Of a DNA stretch of 64,000 bases, positions 31,917 to 42,304 are shown piece by piece. The stretch is from assembly GCF_018777385.1 (NCBI RefSeq), contig NZ_JAFJYB010000001.1, positions 868,001-932,000 on the forward strand. The letters run 5' to 3'. The first letter of the stretch is position 1. The number at the start of each line of letters is the position of its first letter. This DNA is from Candidatus Symbiopectobacterium endolongispinus. Its GTDB lineage: Bacteria > Pseudomonadota > Gammaproteobacteria > Enterobacterales > Enterobacteriaceae. The notes under the pieces are model-generated. The model ran no database searches. It was not told where the DNA came from and worked only from the letters and a program-made list of their open reading frames with translations. Position numbers and translations under genes: made by a program.

Positions 31917-32134
31917 TACATTTGTCAGCAACTCGCCGCCCTCCCCGCCCAGTAAATCATAGGGTAATGCCTGCGCTCGTGCAGGCATTACTGCACGCTT
32001 TTCATCCAGTTAAAAACCGGTTATCATGCCGCAAACGGTTAAAACGCAACCGTATACAAACCAAAACATAACGATTTGATAACGTACATTGTGCGCTGAA
32101 CCGGCAACGGTTCTTTTTAACACCAGGTAGAAAA

Positions 32135-32392
32135 GTGATAAAAATAAGTCTGCTTAACGCGGGCCTGTTGATGCTGGCCTGCAATACGGCGTATGCGGCA
32201 AGCACCAGCGGGCAAATCAATGTAGGGCTAAACGTGGTTGCTGTCTGTGAGGTCAAGGAAAACGCAGCCACCGCCCGCGTAGAATGCCCGAATGCAAAAG
32301 CGCTCATGCCAAAGATTACGCAAACATCGCTAAGCGCAGGAGCTCGCACGGTAACCCATCAGGAACAGCGACTGATCACGATCGAGTGGTGA
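32135..32392 (+). CDS. Small exported protein of unknown function
   Basis: This is an 85-aa open frame from a GTG at 32135. The first 21 residues (ending NTAYA) form a clear signal peptide. The mature part (STSGQINVGLNVVAVCEVKE onward) contains two Cys, possibly a disulfide, and ends TIEW. The N-terminus of the mature chain resembles small secreted beta proteins of the spore-coat U/pilin type, but I cannot assign a family. It lies where E. coli has yadS, which is absent. It shares a bidirectional terminator with erpA. Confidence 0.55.
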   Translation: MIKISLLNAGLLMLACNTAYAASTSGQINVGLNVVAVCEVKENAATARVECPNAKALMPKITQTSLSAGARTVTHQEQRLITIEW

Positions 32393-32425
32393 TGGCGCAG
32401 GTTGGTTTATTCGGCCCGTTAAAAC

Positions 32426-32455
32426 AAAAAACCGCGTTGAAGAACGCGGTTTTTT
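32426..32455. terminator. Bidirectional terminator between small exported gene and erpA
   Basis: A run of A, ACCGCGTT-GAAG-AACGCGGT and eight T form a symmetric Rho-independent terminator that can end both convergent transcripts. Confidence 0.9.
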
Positions 32456-32477
32456 TTCTATATCAGCGGTAGGGTAA

Positions 32478-32825
32478 TCAGATACTGAAAGAAGAGCCGC
32501 AGCCGCAGGTGCTTTTCGCATTAGGATTAGTGACCACGAAGCGCGAACCTTCCAGACCTTCCGTGTAATCCACCGAACCACCGACCAGATATTGCAGACT
32601 CATCTGGTCTACCACCAGCGCCACGCCCTGTTTCTCAATGGTCATGTCACCGTCGTTTATTTTATCGTCGAAAGTGAAACCGTATTGGAAGCCGCTACAG
32701 CCGCCCCCGGTGATGTAGACGCGAAGTTTCAGCTCCGGGTTCTCTTCATCAGCAATCAGGACTTTCACCTTTTTTGCCGCCGCATCAGTGAATTGCAGCG
32801 GCACAGCCATTACTTCATCGCTCAT
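32478..32825 (-). CDS. erpA: A-type iron-sulfur carrier ErpA
   Basis: ErpA delivers Fe-S clusters, among others to isoprenoid-synthesis enzymes, and is essential for respiratory growth. The three cluster cysteines are visible: [11 protein letters not shown] (near 42) and STCGCGSSF (near 107-109). Length is 115 aa against 114 in E. coli. It is intact and lies between mtnN-btuF and clcA, as in E. coli. Confidence 0.97.
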   Translation of the reverse strand: MSDEVMAVPLQFTDAAAKKVKVLIADEENPELKLRVYITGGGCSGFQYGFTFDDKINDGDMTIEKQGVALVVDQMSLQYLVGGSVDYTEGLEGSRFVVTNPNAKSTCGCGSSFSI

Positions 32826-32917
32826 TGTCGTACTCCCAGCTTGTCTTTTATTGGGCGGCGCACGCCGTTTGCCTTATCCCAATCATACGCTCATTATCCA
32901 ACAGCGGGAAACAAGGT

Positions 32918-34314
32918 TCAAGGTTTGGCCTTGCGTTCATTTTCCGCACGCTGCTCTAACGCATTTTGCCGTTGCAGCGTTCGAGCCAGAATAGCAGAGT
33001 ATAACGGTTGTCCGCCTAAAAACTGCGCCATTAACGTCGCCCCCAGGCAGGTGATGATCATGGGCAAAATCAACTGATAGTTATCCGTCATTTCCAGCAC
33101 CAGCACAATTCCGGTCAGTGGGGCGCGTACTGAAGCCGCAAACAACGCGCCCATTCCTGCAATGGCAAAGGTGCCAGCACCTAATGCATAGTCAGGGAAT
33201 ACTCCGTGCAAGATCAGCCCGTAAGCGCCGCCTAGCACGGTGCCCAACGCCAGCATCGGCGCAAAGATCCCGCCTGGTGCGCCAGAGCCAAAACACAACA
33301 GCGTCAGCACCACCCGCAACAAAAATATCAGCAGCAGCATACTCACGCTGTAGTGCGCCGCCGTTACATCAGGAATGATGGCAAAACCGCCGCCGGAAAC
33401 GTCGCTGAATGCCAGCGAAAGCACACCACACAGCCCACCGGCTAACATCCCGACCAGAATAAAGCGCGTTAGACTCTGCCCATGAAAACGTAAAACAGCG
33501 CCTGCGTCCCTAATACCAGTCGGTTAAACACCACGCCAACCGCACCAAACACTATGCCTAACAGCAGATAACACCATAGTGTGTTGACCGGGGCATCGGG
33601 CAGTGTGCCAACGTGGATAACCGCCGCTTCACCGTTAAACCCCCGAAACACCACGCTGGACATGATGACGCCAATAAACACGGCTTTGATAGAGATCAGG
33701 TTGTAGCGAAACTGCGGCCGCATCTCTTCAATAATGAACAAGATCCCGGCCAACGGGGCGTTGAACGCCGCTGACAACCAGGCTGCCGCACCGGTTGCCA
33801 ACAGAGAATGACGCACGTCTGCGCGTTTGGCCGACAACAAATCCGCGATCATCCCGCCCACGTTGCCGCCGAGTTGCACCGTTGGCACTTCCCTGCCCAA
33901 CACCATGCCAGCGCCAAGTGTTCCCAAGCCACCGAAGAACTTCACTGGCAATACGCGCCACCAGCGTACCGGGCGAAGATCCTACAATGCGCCTTCAATC
34001 TCCGGAATCCCCGAGCCCCCCGCTTACGGCGCAAAACAACGCACCAGATAATATCCCCCGGCAGCCATCAGCCCAGAGAGGGGAAACGCCAGCGACCAGC
34101 GCCACTCAGCAGGCGCCCACTGCGTCACCATTTCCAAACGAAGTGCTTGCAGCGCACTCACCCCTTTCTCAAAGGCCACCCCAACCAGACCGACCAACGT
34201 CCCCACCAGGGCCGCCAGCACCAGAATGATTACCGGCGTTTTATCACGGCGCAGGAATTGCCGAATCGCAGCACGGAGCACCTCAATCAGGGAAATATCT
34301 CGGGAAGTCGTCAC
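32918..34314 (-). pseudogene. clcA: clcA, H+/Cl- exchanger, multiply disrupted
   Basis: ClcA is a chloride/proton antiporter used in extreme acid resistance. The reading frame from a likely GTG at 34314 (VTTSRDISLIEVL) meets TAA just after CFAP and TAG after GSGIPEIEGAL, both where E. coli has Glu. It continues in frame through [16 protein letters not shown] and breaks by a frameshift at about 33483-33490, before the [12 protein letters not shown] half. The filter motif GREGP reads GREVP, so a conserved Gly is Val while the gating Glu is kept. GSGIP and GGIFAPML are intact. At least three independent lesions make this a true pseudogene. Confidence 0.9.
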
Positions 34315-34469
34315 AGGATAGACCAAAGCAGCTAATACTAAAGCGGTACAGTATACGCCCACCCATCACATAACGTCCCTCTCCCTCTTACATCAATGAC
34401 GCAAATTTGATAACGCGACAGCGTTGTTTACAATAGGCAAAACTCCGCTCTCTTTTCAGGACCCTTTCC

Positions 34470-35750
34470 ATGAATAAATCAGAAAGTCTCTACGCTGCGG
34501 CACAGCAGCTTATTCCCGGTGGCGTCAACTCGCCGGTGCGCGCGTTCAACGGCGTCGGCGGCGTGCCGTTGTTTATTGAGCGGGCGGAAGGATCACATAT
34601 CTACGATGCAGACGGTAACGCCTATATCGATTATGTCGGTTCCTGGGGCCCCATGGTGCTGGGGCATAACCATCCCGCCATTCGTCAGGCGGTGATCGCC
34701 GCCGCAGAGCGCGGATTGAGCTTTGGTGCGCCAACTGAAATGGAAGTGCACATGGCTCGGTTGGTAACCTCGCTGGTGCCGTCGATGGATATGGTGCGCA
34801 TGGTGAATTCCGGTACCGAAGCGACCATGAGCGCCATTCGTCTGGCGCGCGGCTTCACGGGCCGTGACAAAATCATCAAGTTTGATGGCTGCTATCACGG
34901 CCACGCGGACTGCCTACTGGTCAAAGTGGGATCGGGTGCATTGACGCTGGGCCAGCCTAATTCCCCTGGCGTACCCGCTGATTTCGCCCGTCATACCCTG
35001 ACCTGCATCTATAACGATTTAGCCTCAGTCCGTCAGGCTTTCGAGCAATACCCTGATGACATTGCAGCGATTATCGTTGAACCGGTGGCAGGCAACATGA
35101 ACTGTATTCCGCCGCTGCCTGAGTTTCTGCCGGGATTACGCGCACTGTGCTATGAATTTGGTGCGCTGCTGATCATCGACGAAGTGATGACGGGCTTTCG
35201 CGTAGCATTAGGCGGCGCACAGGGGCACTACGGCGTAGTGCCCGATCTGACCTGTCTGGGGAAAATCATTGGTGGCGGTATGCCAGTAGGCGCTTTTGGC
35301 GGACGGAGTGATGTGATGCAAGCGCTGGCCCCAACCGGCCCGGTGTATCAGGCGGGAACGCTGTCCGGTAACCCGATTGCCATGGCAGCGGGCTTTGCCT
35401 GCCTGAGCGAAGTGGCTAAACCCAGCGTGCACGACACGCTCACCGCATTGACCACGCAGTTGGCACAGGGGTTGGAAGCGGCGGCCAAAGCGCAGCACAT
35501 TCCTCTGGTGGTGAATCATGTGGGCGGTATGTTCGGTCTGTTTTTCACTGACGTACCGAGCGTGACGTGCTATCAGGATGTGACGCAGTGCGATGTGGAG
35601 CGCTTTAAGTGTTTCTTCCACCTGATGCTGGCCGAAGGCGTTTATCTGGCTCCGTCAGCGTTTGAAGCGGGCTTTATGTCACTGGCGCACAGCCAGCAGG
35701 ATATTGAGAACACCATCGCGGCAGCACGTCGCTGTTTTGCCCAGCTGTAA
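34470..35750 (+). CDS. hemL: Glutamate-1-semialdehyde 2,1-aminomutase
   Basis: HemL converts glutamate-1-semialdehyde to 5-aminolevulinate, the haem precursor, using PLP. The catalytic Lys265 lies in [12 protein letters not shown], and [10 protein letters not shown] (near 235-244) holds the PLP-nitrogen Asp. Length is 426 aa, equal to E. coli. It is intact, as expected for an essential step. It is convergent with fhuE and divergent from clcA. Confidence 0.98.
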   Translation: MNKSESLYAAAQQLIPGGVNSPVRAFNGVGGVPLFIERAEGSHIYDADGNAYIDYVGSWGPMVLGHNHPAIRQAVIAAAERGLSFGAPTEMEVHMARLVTSLVPSMDMVRMVNSGTEATMSAIRLARGFTGRDKIIKFDGCYHGHADCLLVKVGSGALTLGQPNSPGVPADFARHTLTCIYNDLASVRQAFEQYPDDIAAIIVEPVAGNMNCIPPLPEFLPGLRALCYEFGALLIIDEVMTGFRVALGGAQGHYGVVPDLTCLGKIIGGGMPVGAFGGRSDVMQALAPTGPVYQAGTLSGNPIAMAAGFACLSEVAKPSVHDTLTALTTQLAQGLEAAAKAQHIPLVVNHVGGMFGLFFTDVPSVTCYQDVTQCDVERFKCFFHLMLAEGVYLAPSAFEAGFMSLAHSQQDIENTIAAARRCFAQL

Positions 35751-35793
35751 TCGCGGCCAAGAGAAACGCCCCGCACATCGTGGCGTTTGCGCA

Positions 35794-38065
35794 TCAGAAA
35801 TTGTAATTTACACTCATGGACACGCTGCGCGGCGCGCCATAGGTATAGTTGTCACTGAGGGCGCTGTAATAGCGCTTATCCAGCAGATTGTTGACGTTAG
35901 CCTGCACCGCCAGCTGTTTGTTGATCTGGTAGCGACCAAACAGGTTAACCAACGGATAGCTTCCCTGATGCACACGCGCAGCACCATTCGGCCCCGAGGT
36001 ATCCACAAAGGTGCCGTTCTGCCAGTTTACCCCGCCGCCCAACGTCAGTTCCGGCAACATCGGCAACTGGTAGCGTGTAAACCATTTCAATGTGGTTTGC
36101 GGTAGCTGGCTGTTCACCCGATTATCCGCCGCGTCTTTGGCAACGTAACGTGCGGCACCGAACGTCATTTGCCAGTTATCCGTCAGGGCACCGTTCAGTT
36201 CCAGTTCGACACCTTTACTGGTCACCCCTTGCGCACCGTAGTAAGCCTGATCGCTTGATCCCTTGACCTTGTTGCTGCCATCGGTCTGCGCCAGATTATC
36301 CTGCTCAATACGGAACAAGGCCATGGATGCCGTCAGGCGGCCATCAAGCCAGTCGGATTTCAGACCGGTTTCATAGTTTTTGCCTTCAATCGGGGCCAGG
36401 TAGTTGCCATTAACACTTCTGTTATCTTGTATCTTGCGGCTGGAAGATTGAGGTGTAGCTGACATAGGTAGAGAGGGTATCGTTGATGTCGTAAATTAAC
36501 CCGGCATAGGGCGACACCTTGTCTTTGCTGAAGCTGGAAGTCATACCGCCCGTGTTCCATTCGGTATAGCGCGCACCGGCCACCAGCGCCAATGGATCGG
36601 CCAGCGAGAAACGGGCCGCACTGTAGACCGACCTTTGATGCACGGTATCATCCGAACTTTTGGTCTGCGCCTGCCAGTTCGGTTCCGGCACACTGCCGTT
36701 CCAGTTGTAGTAATTGCCCATATCAGCAACCGTCACTGCATCGTTAGAAGCGTAGTAGTAGTCGCGTTGGCGACTGAATCCCACCCCGGTAACCAGCTCA
36801 TGCTGACGCCCCAGCAGTTCGAACGGACCGCGCACGTAGGTTTCCAGTGCGTCCAGTTTGCGTGTGCCGGTAAACCAGCCAGCGCCACCCGCCAAGCCCA
36901 CGCCAGTGGTTTGATCGGGGAAGGCTCCTGATGTGGCTGGCTCAGTCGTTCCATAAGGCGAAGCGTACATCAGTTTGTCATCAAACTTGGTTTCCGCATG
37001 AGTGGTGTTGATATGCCAGTCCCAGCCATTATCAAACATATGGCTGAACTGGGCGAAGACCTTGTTGGTCTCGATATTGTAATAGGCCCAGTTTGGGGCG
37101 GGATTGAAGCTGCGATCGAAGTGGGTACGGTTGCCGTTACTAAACCAGGTCGGCAAGCCGCCCCAGGTTGAACCGGGGGTTTTGCTTTCCTGATAATTGT
37201 AGCCGAATAACAGCGTGGAATTATTGGCCAGATCCGCATCGACAATGCCGGAAATAAATTTTTTGCGCTTATGGTAGCGATCGAGCCAGCTATCCTGATC
37301 CTGATAGCCGGCAATAATTCGCCCGCGCACGCTGCCGGATTCGGTCAAGGGTGCGGAAAGATCGGCCACATAGCGTTGGTTATTCCACGAGCCATAACTG
37401 GCAGAAACGTTGCCGGTCACTTCTTTGCTGGTGGCGTGTTTGCGCATCATATTCACGGTTGCAGATGGATTACCGGTACCGGTCAGCAGGCAGTTGGCAC
37501 CGCGCACCACTTCAATGCGATCGTAGATCGCGGTATCTCCCAGCGCGTCAACAAAGTTCCAGGCTTCGGATACCGAAGTGGGAATATCATCAATGACGAA
37601 ATTGTTGATGTAGAAACCGCGCGCATAGTAACCGGTACGCTCACTGTCAGTATAGTTGCCGGTGATGCCCACCACGTTATCCAACACGTCACCCACCGTT
37701 TGCAGGTTCTGATCCTGCATGCGCTGTTTATTCACGATGGTAATGGATTGCGGAATATCACGCGGACTTAACAGCAGACGCGTCCCCGCGGTGGTCAGTT
37801 TGGTGCTGTAGTCGCCATGCACATCCTGCCCTGCTGCGCCCCAGGTGGCGGTGACCACCAGCGTGTCGCCACTCTTTTTACCCGATGATGAGGCAGATTG
37901 TGCAGCGCTCTGATGGGTGTTGCCACCCACCGCAGTGCTGGTCTGTGCCGCCCCCGCCAGAGCGGGCCACAGTGCAGCGCCCACACACAGCGCCAAAACA
38001 GAAAAACCGCTTACCGATTCCATTGCCTGAACCGGCTTCGCGCAGTCAAACATCTTTCCTTTCAT
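35794..38065 (-). pseudogene. fhuE: fhuE-like TonB-dependent hydroxamate siderophore receptor, frameshifted
   Basis: The protein resembles E. coli FhuE (coprogen/rhodotorulic acid receptor) far more than FhuA: DIPQSITIVNKQRMQDQNLQ, TGNPSATVNMMRKHATSKE, GRIIAGYQDQDSWLDRYHK, TYVSYTSIFQPQ and the final ARSVSMSVNYNF-type strand all align. The plug domain covers about residues 70-210 and the barrel the rest. A 7-base tandem duplication (36423-36429 and 36430-36436) shifts the frame after IFQPQ; removing one copy restores a frame of about 750 codons. It follows fhuCDB, where E. coli has fhuA nearby. A Fur-like box lies upstream at 38189-38218. Confidence 0.88.
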
Positions 38066-38188
38066 AACGATCCCTTAAGCGTGCATCATGCTGACACGAC
38101 AGCGCTTTACCCGGCTATCATCGGTTTAACGCCCGACGATGGTCGTGTCCCTGAGGCACAAATCTAATTATTGAGCATACATAATATT

Positions 38189-38218
38189 AGATAATGGGAA
38201 TCATAGTGATAATGATTT
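38189..38218 (-). promoter_or_regulatory. Fur box upstream of fhuE
   Basis: The stretch contains GATAAT, AATCAT and GATAATGATT units, with AATCAT and ATGATT forming an inverted repeat around GTGATA. This resembles overlapping Fur hexamers, about 125-150 bases before the fhuE start. Confidence 0.65.
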
Positions 38219-38276
38219 GCGTTTAATATATAAGTAGGGTTTACCTGTTGGCAGGGAAAACCTTGCCAACAGGTCG

Positions 38277-40205
38277 TTAATGGGCTTGCTTACGCAGCAG
38301 ATAAATAAAGTAAGGCGCGCCGATAAAGGTCGCCAGCAGACCAGCAGGCACCTGATTAGGAAACAGGATCATGCGGCCCGCCCAATCGGCCAACAGCATC
38401 AATATGCCGCCAATCAGTGCGGAACAGCAAAGTTGAGGGATCACGCGGGAGAACCCCGTCATGCGCGCCAGATGTGGGGCCATCAGCCCGACAAAGCTAA
38501 GCGGTCCCACCGTCAAGGTTGCCATCGCGGTCAACACCGATGCCAACAGCAAAATCAGCAAGCGCACTGGCGTGACAGCAACTCCTAACGCCTGGGCGGT
38601 TACGCTACCCAACGGCAAAATACGCAGCCAACGTTGGCACACTGGCACCATAAGGGCTAGCACCAGTGCTACTCCTGCGGTGTTGATTGCCTGTTCAGAC
38701 TCAACGGCGTATGTCGACCCAGAAATCCAGGTGATTACACCGCTCATGCGCGGATCGCCGCTCGCCAGCAGCAGCGTAAGCACGGTGGAAAATGCGGTGC
38801 TCAGAGCAATCCCCGCCAATAGCATGCGCTGCGTGGAAAACCCACCGCGGCTGGAGATAGTGATCATCACCAACAGTGTCAACGCCGCACCCGCGCTGCC
38901 CGCCGGCAACTGCCATGCGCTGGTGTCTCCCGGCATCAGGAACAGCAACAGAATAACCCCGGTCGCCGCCCCCGCGCTGATACCTAACACCTCCTGGCTG
39001 CCCATAGGGTTGGCCGTCAGTTTCTGGATCAGTGTACCTGCCATCGCCAACATCATGCCCGCCGTCAGCGCCGCCACCGCCCGCTACCAACGCCAGAGCA
39101 ACAATTGCGCCAGTTCCTCACCGCGACCCCATTGCCAGCCTTGTGCGCCTTTACCCAGCATCAGCGCTATCGCCAAAGCGCCCAGCAACAGTATTATACC
39201 TGCCAACAGCCAGCGTCCCCAGCAGGGGGCCACGGCGTTAATGTCTCCGGCTGGCGCCAACGCAGGCTGGTGCGTGGTGCGTAAGCGCGGCAACAGCCAC
39301 AGCAGCAGTGGGGCACCAATCAGCGCCGTCACCGCTCCCGTCGGCACTTCACGCCAGACGCGGGTCAGCCACAGCACAGTTTGATCGGTCAATCCCAGCA
39401 TGCGCGCCAGCAACGGGGCAAACAGGCCAACAAAGCCGATAATCCCCGCCACGTTAACCAGTTGTGCACTGAGAAAAATCGCAACACCAAGCGTGGTTAA
39501 GCGCGCCAACATCAGACCTAATCCCAAATTACGCGCCACGCCATCATCCAGTCCCAACAGCGTCAATGGACGCAACAGCAACAACGCCAGCGCAAAACAC
39601 ACCAGCAATCTGGGAAATAGAAACGCCACGCGGCTCCAATCCTGCTGGTTCAGCATGCCGCTGCTCCACAAAAACAGATTCTGTAGCTGCTCATGGTTAA
39701 ACAGCACCAGCAATTGATTGACGGCAGCACAGTAAAAACTCAGCACCAGGCCAGCAAGCAGCAACGTGATTGGCGACATCTGCTTGCCCCACGAGAGGCC
39801 AAACACCAGTACGCCGATACCGAGCGCGCCTGCCATCGCCATCCACTGCTGCGCGACGTCGCCGCCCGGCAGCATCCATAAGGTTGCAACCGTCACCCCG
39901 AGCTGAGCACCGGTGGCAATGCCCAGCGTAGCCGGTTCCGCGAGCGGATTGCGCAGCACCTGCTGAAACAGCAGCCCCGCCAGCCCTAGCCCCGCGCCGA
40001 CCAGCAGCGAGAGCGCCACGCGCGGTAACAGGCTGTAATGGAACAGCAGTTGGCGCAAGTCATCCGTTTCGGGGTTGGCGACGGCCTGCCACCATGTCGC
40101 CACTGGCAATGCGTGGCGCAGATTGACGGCCATCATCAACAGCAGCACCGCCAGCATGCCGACCACAATCAGCACCGCGCCAGAGCGCTTAGGCGTTGGC
40201 GTCAT
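38277..40205 (-). pseudogene. fhuB: fhuB, fused hydroxamate permease with internal amber codon
   Basis: FhuB is a double-length inner-membrane permease for ferric hydroxamates. The frame from 40205 (MTPTPKRSGAVLIVVGM) to 38277 would encode 642 aa in two homologous halves (about 660 in E. coli), each with GLxFQQxxxNPLAxPxxLG-type and GxIGFVGLxAPHxAR-type helices. A TAG at 39084-39086 (codon 374) interrupts it in the linker/start of the second half, in LLWRW-stop-RAVAALTAG. The rest is undamaged, so a single point mutation is enough. The half proteins might still be made separately if translation restarts at the GTG or ATG codons just after. Confidence 0.87.
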
Positions 40206-41112
40206 GACGAGCCTCCAGTGCATCCTGCAATACCTGACAAAAACGCATTGCAGACAGCGTGCTGCCATACAGCCACACCGCCGGTACACGCTGCCAGCGG
40301 TGCTGGCGCACAAACGGCAACGCCTGCCATAAAGGGCTGCGTTCCACCTGTGCCATCATGGCCTCGTCACCGTGACCAAAACAGATGGCGTTGGCATCCT
40401 GAATGTCCGCCAGGCGCTCAACGCTCACCACCACGCTGCCCCAGAAGCTGGTTTCTTCACGCCAGGCATTTTCAATGCCGAGTTCATCCATCACTTTCTG
40501 AAACAGGCTGTTCTTCGCGATAATCAAAACGTGCGTGCTGTCGATAAAAGAGAACAGCAACAGTGGACGACGGGTGTAGGGCAGCAACTGCACCCTAGCC
40601 TGCTGCATAAAGGCTGAGAAGGTGTCCAGATGCTGTTCGGCAGCGTCGGGGATGGCTAACCGCTGCGCCAGTTGGCGCAGCGACGCTTTTGCCATAGTCA
40701 GCGGCCGTCCGACGTCGTTGTTAAAGCTAAATCCCATGGTCGGGGCAATGCGCGACATTTTCTCCACCGACGGACCATAGCCCGCAGAGTAAAGCATCAA
40801 CGAAGGCCGCAGCTGCGCCAACAGTTCCATATTGGGTTCGGTACGGAAGCCGACATCAATCACCGACTCGGGCAGTTGCGGCTCCGCAACCCATAGCCGG
40901 TAATTCGGGATTTCAGCCACCCCCAGCGGCATAACGCCAAGCGCCAGCAGCAGTTCAGCAGGCAACCACTCGAGCGCCACGATGCGCCGCAGGTCTGGCG
41001 GCATCTCGGTTTTTGCCCAGGCGGAACAGCACAGAGGGGAAAGCAACAGCGCCGTCAGCAGGCGACGGCGATCGTAATTGATACGATGGGATAACAAAGC
41101 CATCTTTAGCAC
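40189..41112 (-). CDS. fhuD: Ferric hydroxamate-binding protein FhuD
   Basis: FhuD is the periplasmic binding protein for ferrichrome-type siderophores. The N-terminus carries a twin-arginine-type signal (DRRRLLTALLLSP), as in E. coli FhuD (SRRRLLTAMALSP), which suggests Tat export. Conserved parts include RIVALEWLPAELLLALGV, FRTEPNMELLAQLRPSL and VWLYGSTLSAMRF. Length is 307 aa from 41112 or 304 from the next ATG. It overlaps fhuC by 7 bases and fhuB by 17. Confidence 0.93.
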   Translation of the reverse strand: MLKMALLSHRINYDRRRLLTALLLSPLCCSAWAKTEMPPDLRRIVALEWLPAELLLALGVMPLGVAEIPNYRLWVAEPQLPESVIDVGFRTEPNMELLAQLRPSLMLYSAGYGPSVEKMSRIAPTMGFSFNNDVGRPLTMAKASLRQLAQRLAIPDAAEQHLDTFSAFMQQARVQLLPYTRRPLLLFSFIDSTHVLIIAKNSLFQKVMDELGIENAWREETSFWGSVVVSVERLADIQDANAICFGHGDEAMMAQVERSPLWQALPFVRQHRWQRVPAVWLYGSTLSAMRFCQVLQDALEARHDANA

Positions 41113-41933
41113 ACAAAGCTTACTGGCGCACCGCCGCCAGGGTGCGGCAGGATCCCCATCGGGATGCCGTACACCGCTTCAAGCACCTGCGGCGTCATGA
41201 TGGCATCAGGCGTCCCCTGCGCAATCATTTCACCACCGCGCAGCGCCACCAGATAATCACAGTAGCGCGCCGCCATATTGATATCGTGCAGCACGGCGCT
41301 CACCGTAAGCCCCTGCTCTCGGCTCATACGTTGGATCAGTGCCAGTACCTCAACCTGATGCGCAATGTCTAACGCCGATGTCGGTTCATCCAGCAGCAGG
41401 CAGCGACTGTCCTGCGCCACCGTCATTGCCAGCCAGGCGCGTTGACGCTCACCGCCAGACAGGCTGTCCACCAGACGGTGAGCGAACGGCTTCAGCCCCA
41501 CGACGGCGATAGCGTTTTCCACTTTTTCACGATCGATGCTGCTAAAACGTCCCAGTGCGCCGTGCCACGGGTAACGCCCTAGCGCAACCAGCTCACGTAC
41601 CGTCATACCTTCCGCAGCAGGGAGTTGTTGAGGCAGATAAGCAACCTGGCGGGCAAAAGATTTGCTGTCCCAGCCGGGCAATGGCGTGTCCTTGACCGAA
41701 ATTACGCCGGTACTTGGTGCTTGATGACGCCCCAGCATCTTCAACAGCGTTGATTTACCTGAACCGTTGTGACCAATCAATCCGCATACTTTACCGATGG
41801 GAAATGTCAGAGAAAGCGAATGCAGCAGGGTGCGGCCAGGCACAGCAAAACTGACATCGTCGAGCCTAAAGGTGGTATCCGGCCCGTTATCAGCCCGCAC
41901 CGATTCATGAGAATAGGTGTCTGGATTTTGCAT
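41106..41933 (-). CDS. fhuC: Ferric hydroxamate ABC transporter ATPase FhuC
   Basis: FhuC energises FhuBD. Motifs are Walker A GHNGSGKST (near 53), the signature LSGGERQRAWLAM (near 147), Walker B CLLLDEPTSALD (near 166) and the H-loop VLHDINMAARYCDYLVALRG (near 198). Length is 275 aa. It is first in the fhuC-D-B order, with a strong Fur-like box about 85-100 bases upstream. It is intact although fhuB and fhuE are broken. Confidence 0.95.
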   Translation of the reverse strand: MQNPDTYSHESVRADNGPDTTFRLDDVSFAVPGRTLLHSLSLTFPIGKVCGLIGHNGSGKSTLLKMLGRHQAPSTGVISVKDTPLPGWDSKSFARQVAYLPQQLPAAEGMTVRELVALGRYPWHGALGRFSSIDREKVENAIAVVGLKPFAHRLVDSLSGGERQRAWLAMTVAQDSRCLLLDEPTSALDIAHQVEVLALIQRMSREQGLTVSAVLHDINMAARYCDYLVALRGGEMIAQGTPDAIMTPQVLEAVYGIPMGILPHPGGGAPVSFVC

Positions 41934-42016
41934 AACCGTCGTAACCCATTGTTGCTGTCCGCCGTTTGTCAGGTAGCAGCATTGTTCACCGAGATGCTAC
42001 CGACGCAAAAGAGAAC

Positions 42017-42032
42017 GATAATGATTATTATC
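42017..42032 (-). promoter_or_regulatory. Fur box upstream of fhuC
   Basis: GATAATGATTATTATC is a near-perfect palindrome matching the core of the Fur consensus GATAATGATAATCATTATC. Confidence 0.82.
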
Positions 42033-42076
42033 AAGAGCGGGAATAATAGGCGGACGTGATCCCTCTCGCAAGCAAT

Positions 42077-42236
42077 TTATACCCGTCATACTTCACGTTG
42101 CAGATACGTTGGCTGTGCTCACTCCCCCGAATCACTTACTTCAGTGGCTCATCGGGATTGAGGAATCTCATCCCTGAGATTCCACCTGTGGGCCAGCGCT
42201 TGCCGTCTTCCTGCAACTCGAATTATTTAGGGTATA
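42077..42236. repeat. Dispersed ~160-bp intergenic repeat, copy 1
   Basis: The element runs from TTTATACCCGTCATACTTC at one end to AACTCGAATTATTTAGGGTA at the other. It has an internal palindrome (GGAATCTCATCCCTGAGATTCC). A second copy in the opposite orientation lies at 49565-49768. Such elements with CGTCATACTTC and AATTATTTAGGGTA ends are common between genes in Pectobacterium and related genera. No transposase is encoded. Confidence 0.75.
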
Positions 42237-42250
42237 GCCCCAAAAAGCAC

Positions 42251-42281
42251 AACGCCCCGGCACAGATCGCGTCGGGGCGTT
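42251..42281 (-). terminator. Probable mrcB terminator
   Basis: AACGCCCCG and CGGGGCGTT form a 9-bp stem with a 13-base loop, 24 bases after the mrcB stop. On the minus strand a short T run follows after three bases, so the terminator is plausible but not ideal. Confidence 0.6.
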
Positions 42282-42304
42282 GTTCATCAGCGTAAACTGC
42301 GTAG

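Noticed and set aside
35794-38065. Calling the receptor FhuA because it lies at the fhu locus
   Set aside because: Conserved segments align with FhuE (plug, DSWLDRYHK region, SYTSIFQPQ), not with FhuA.
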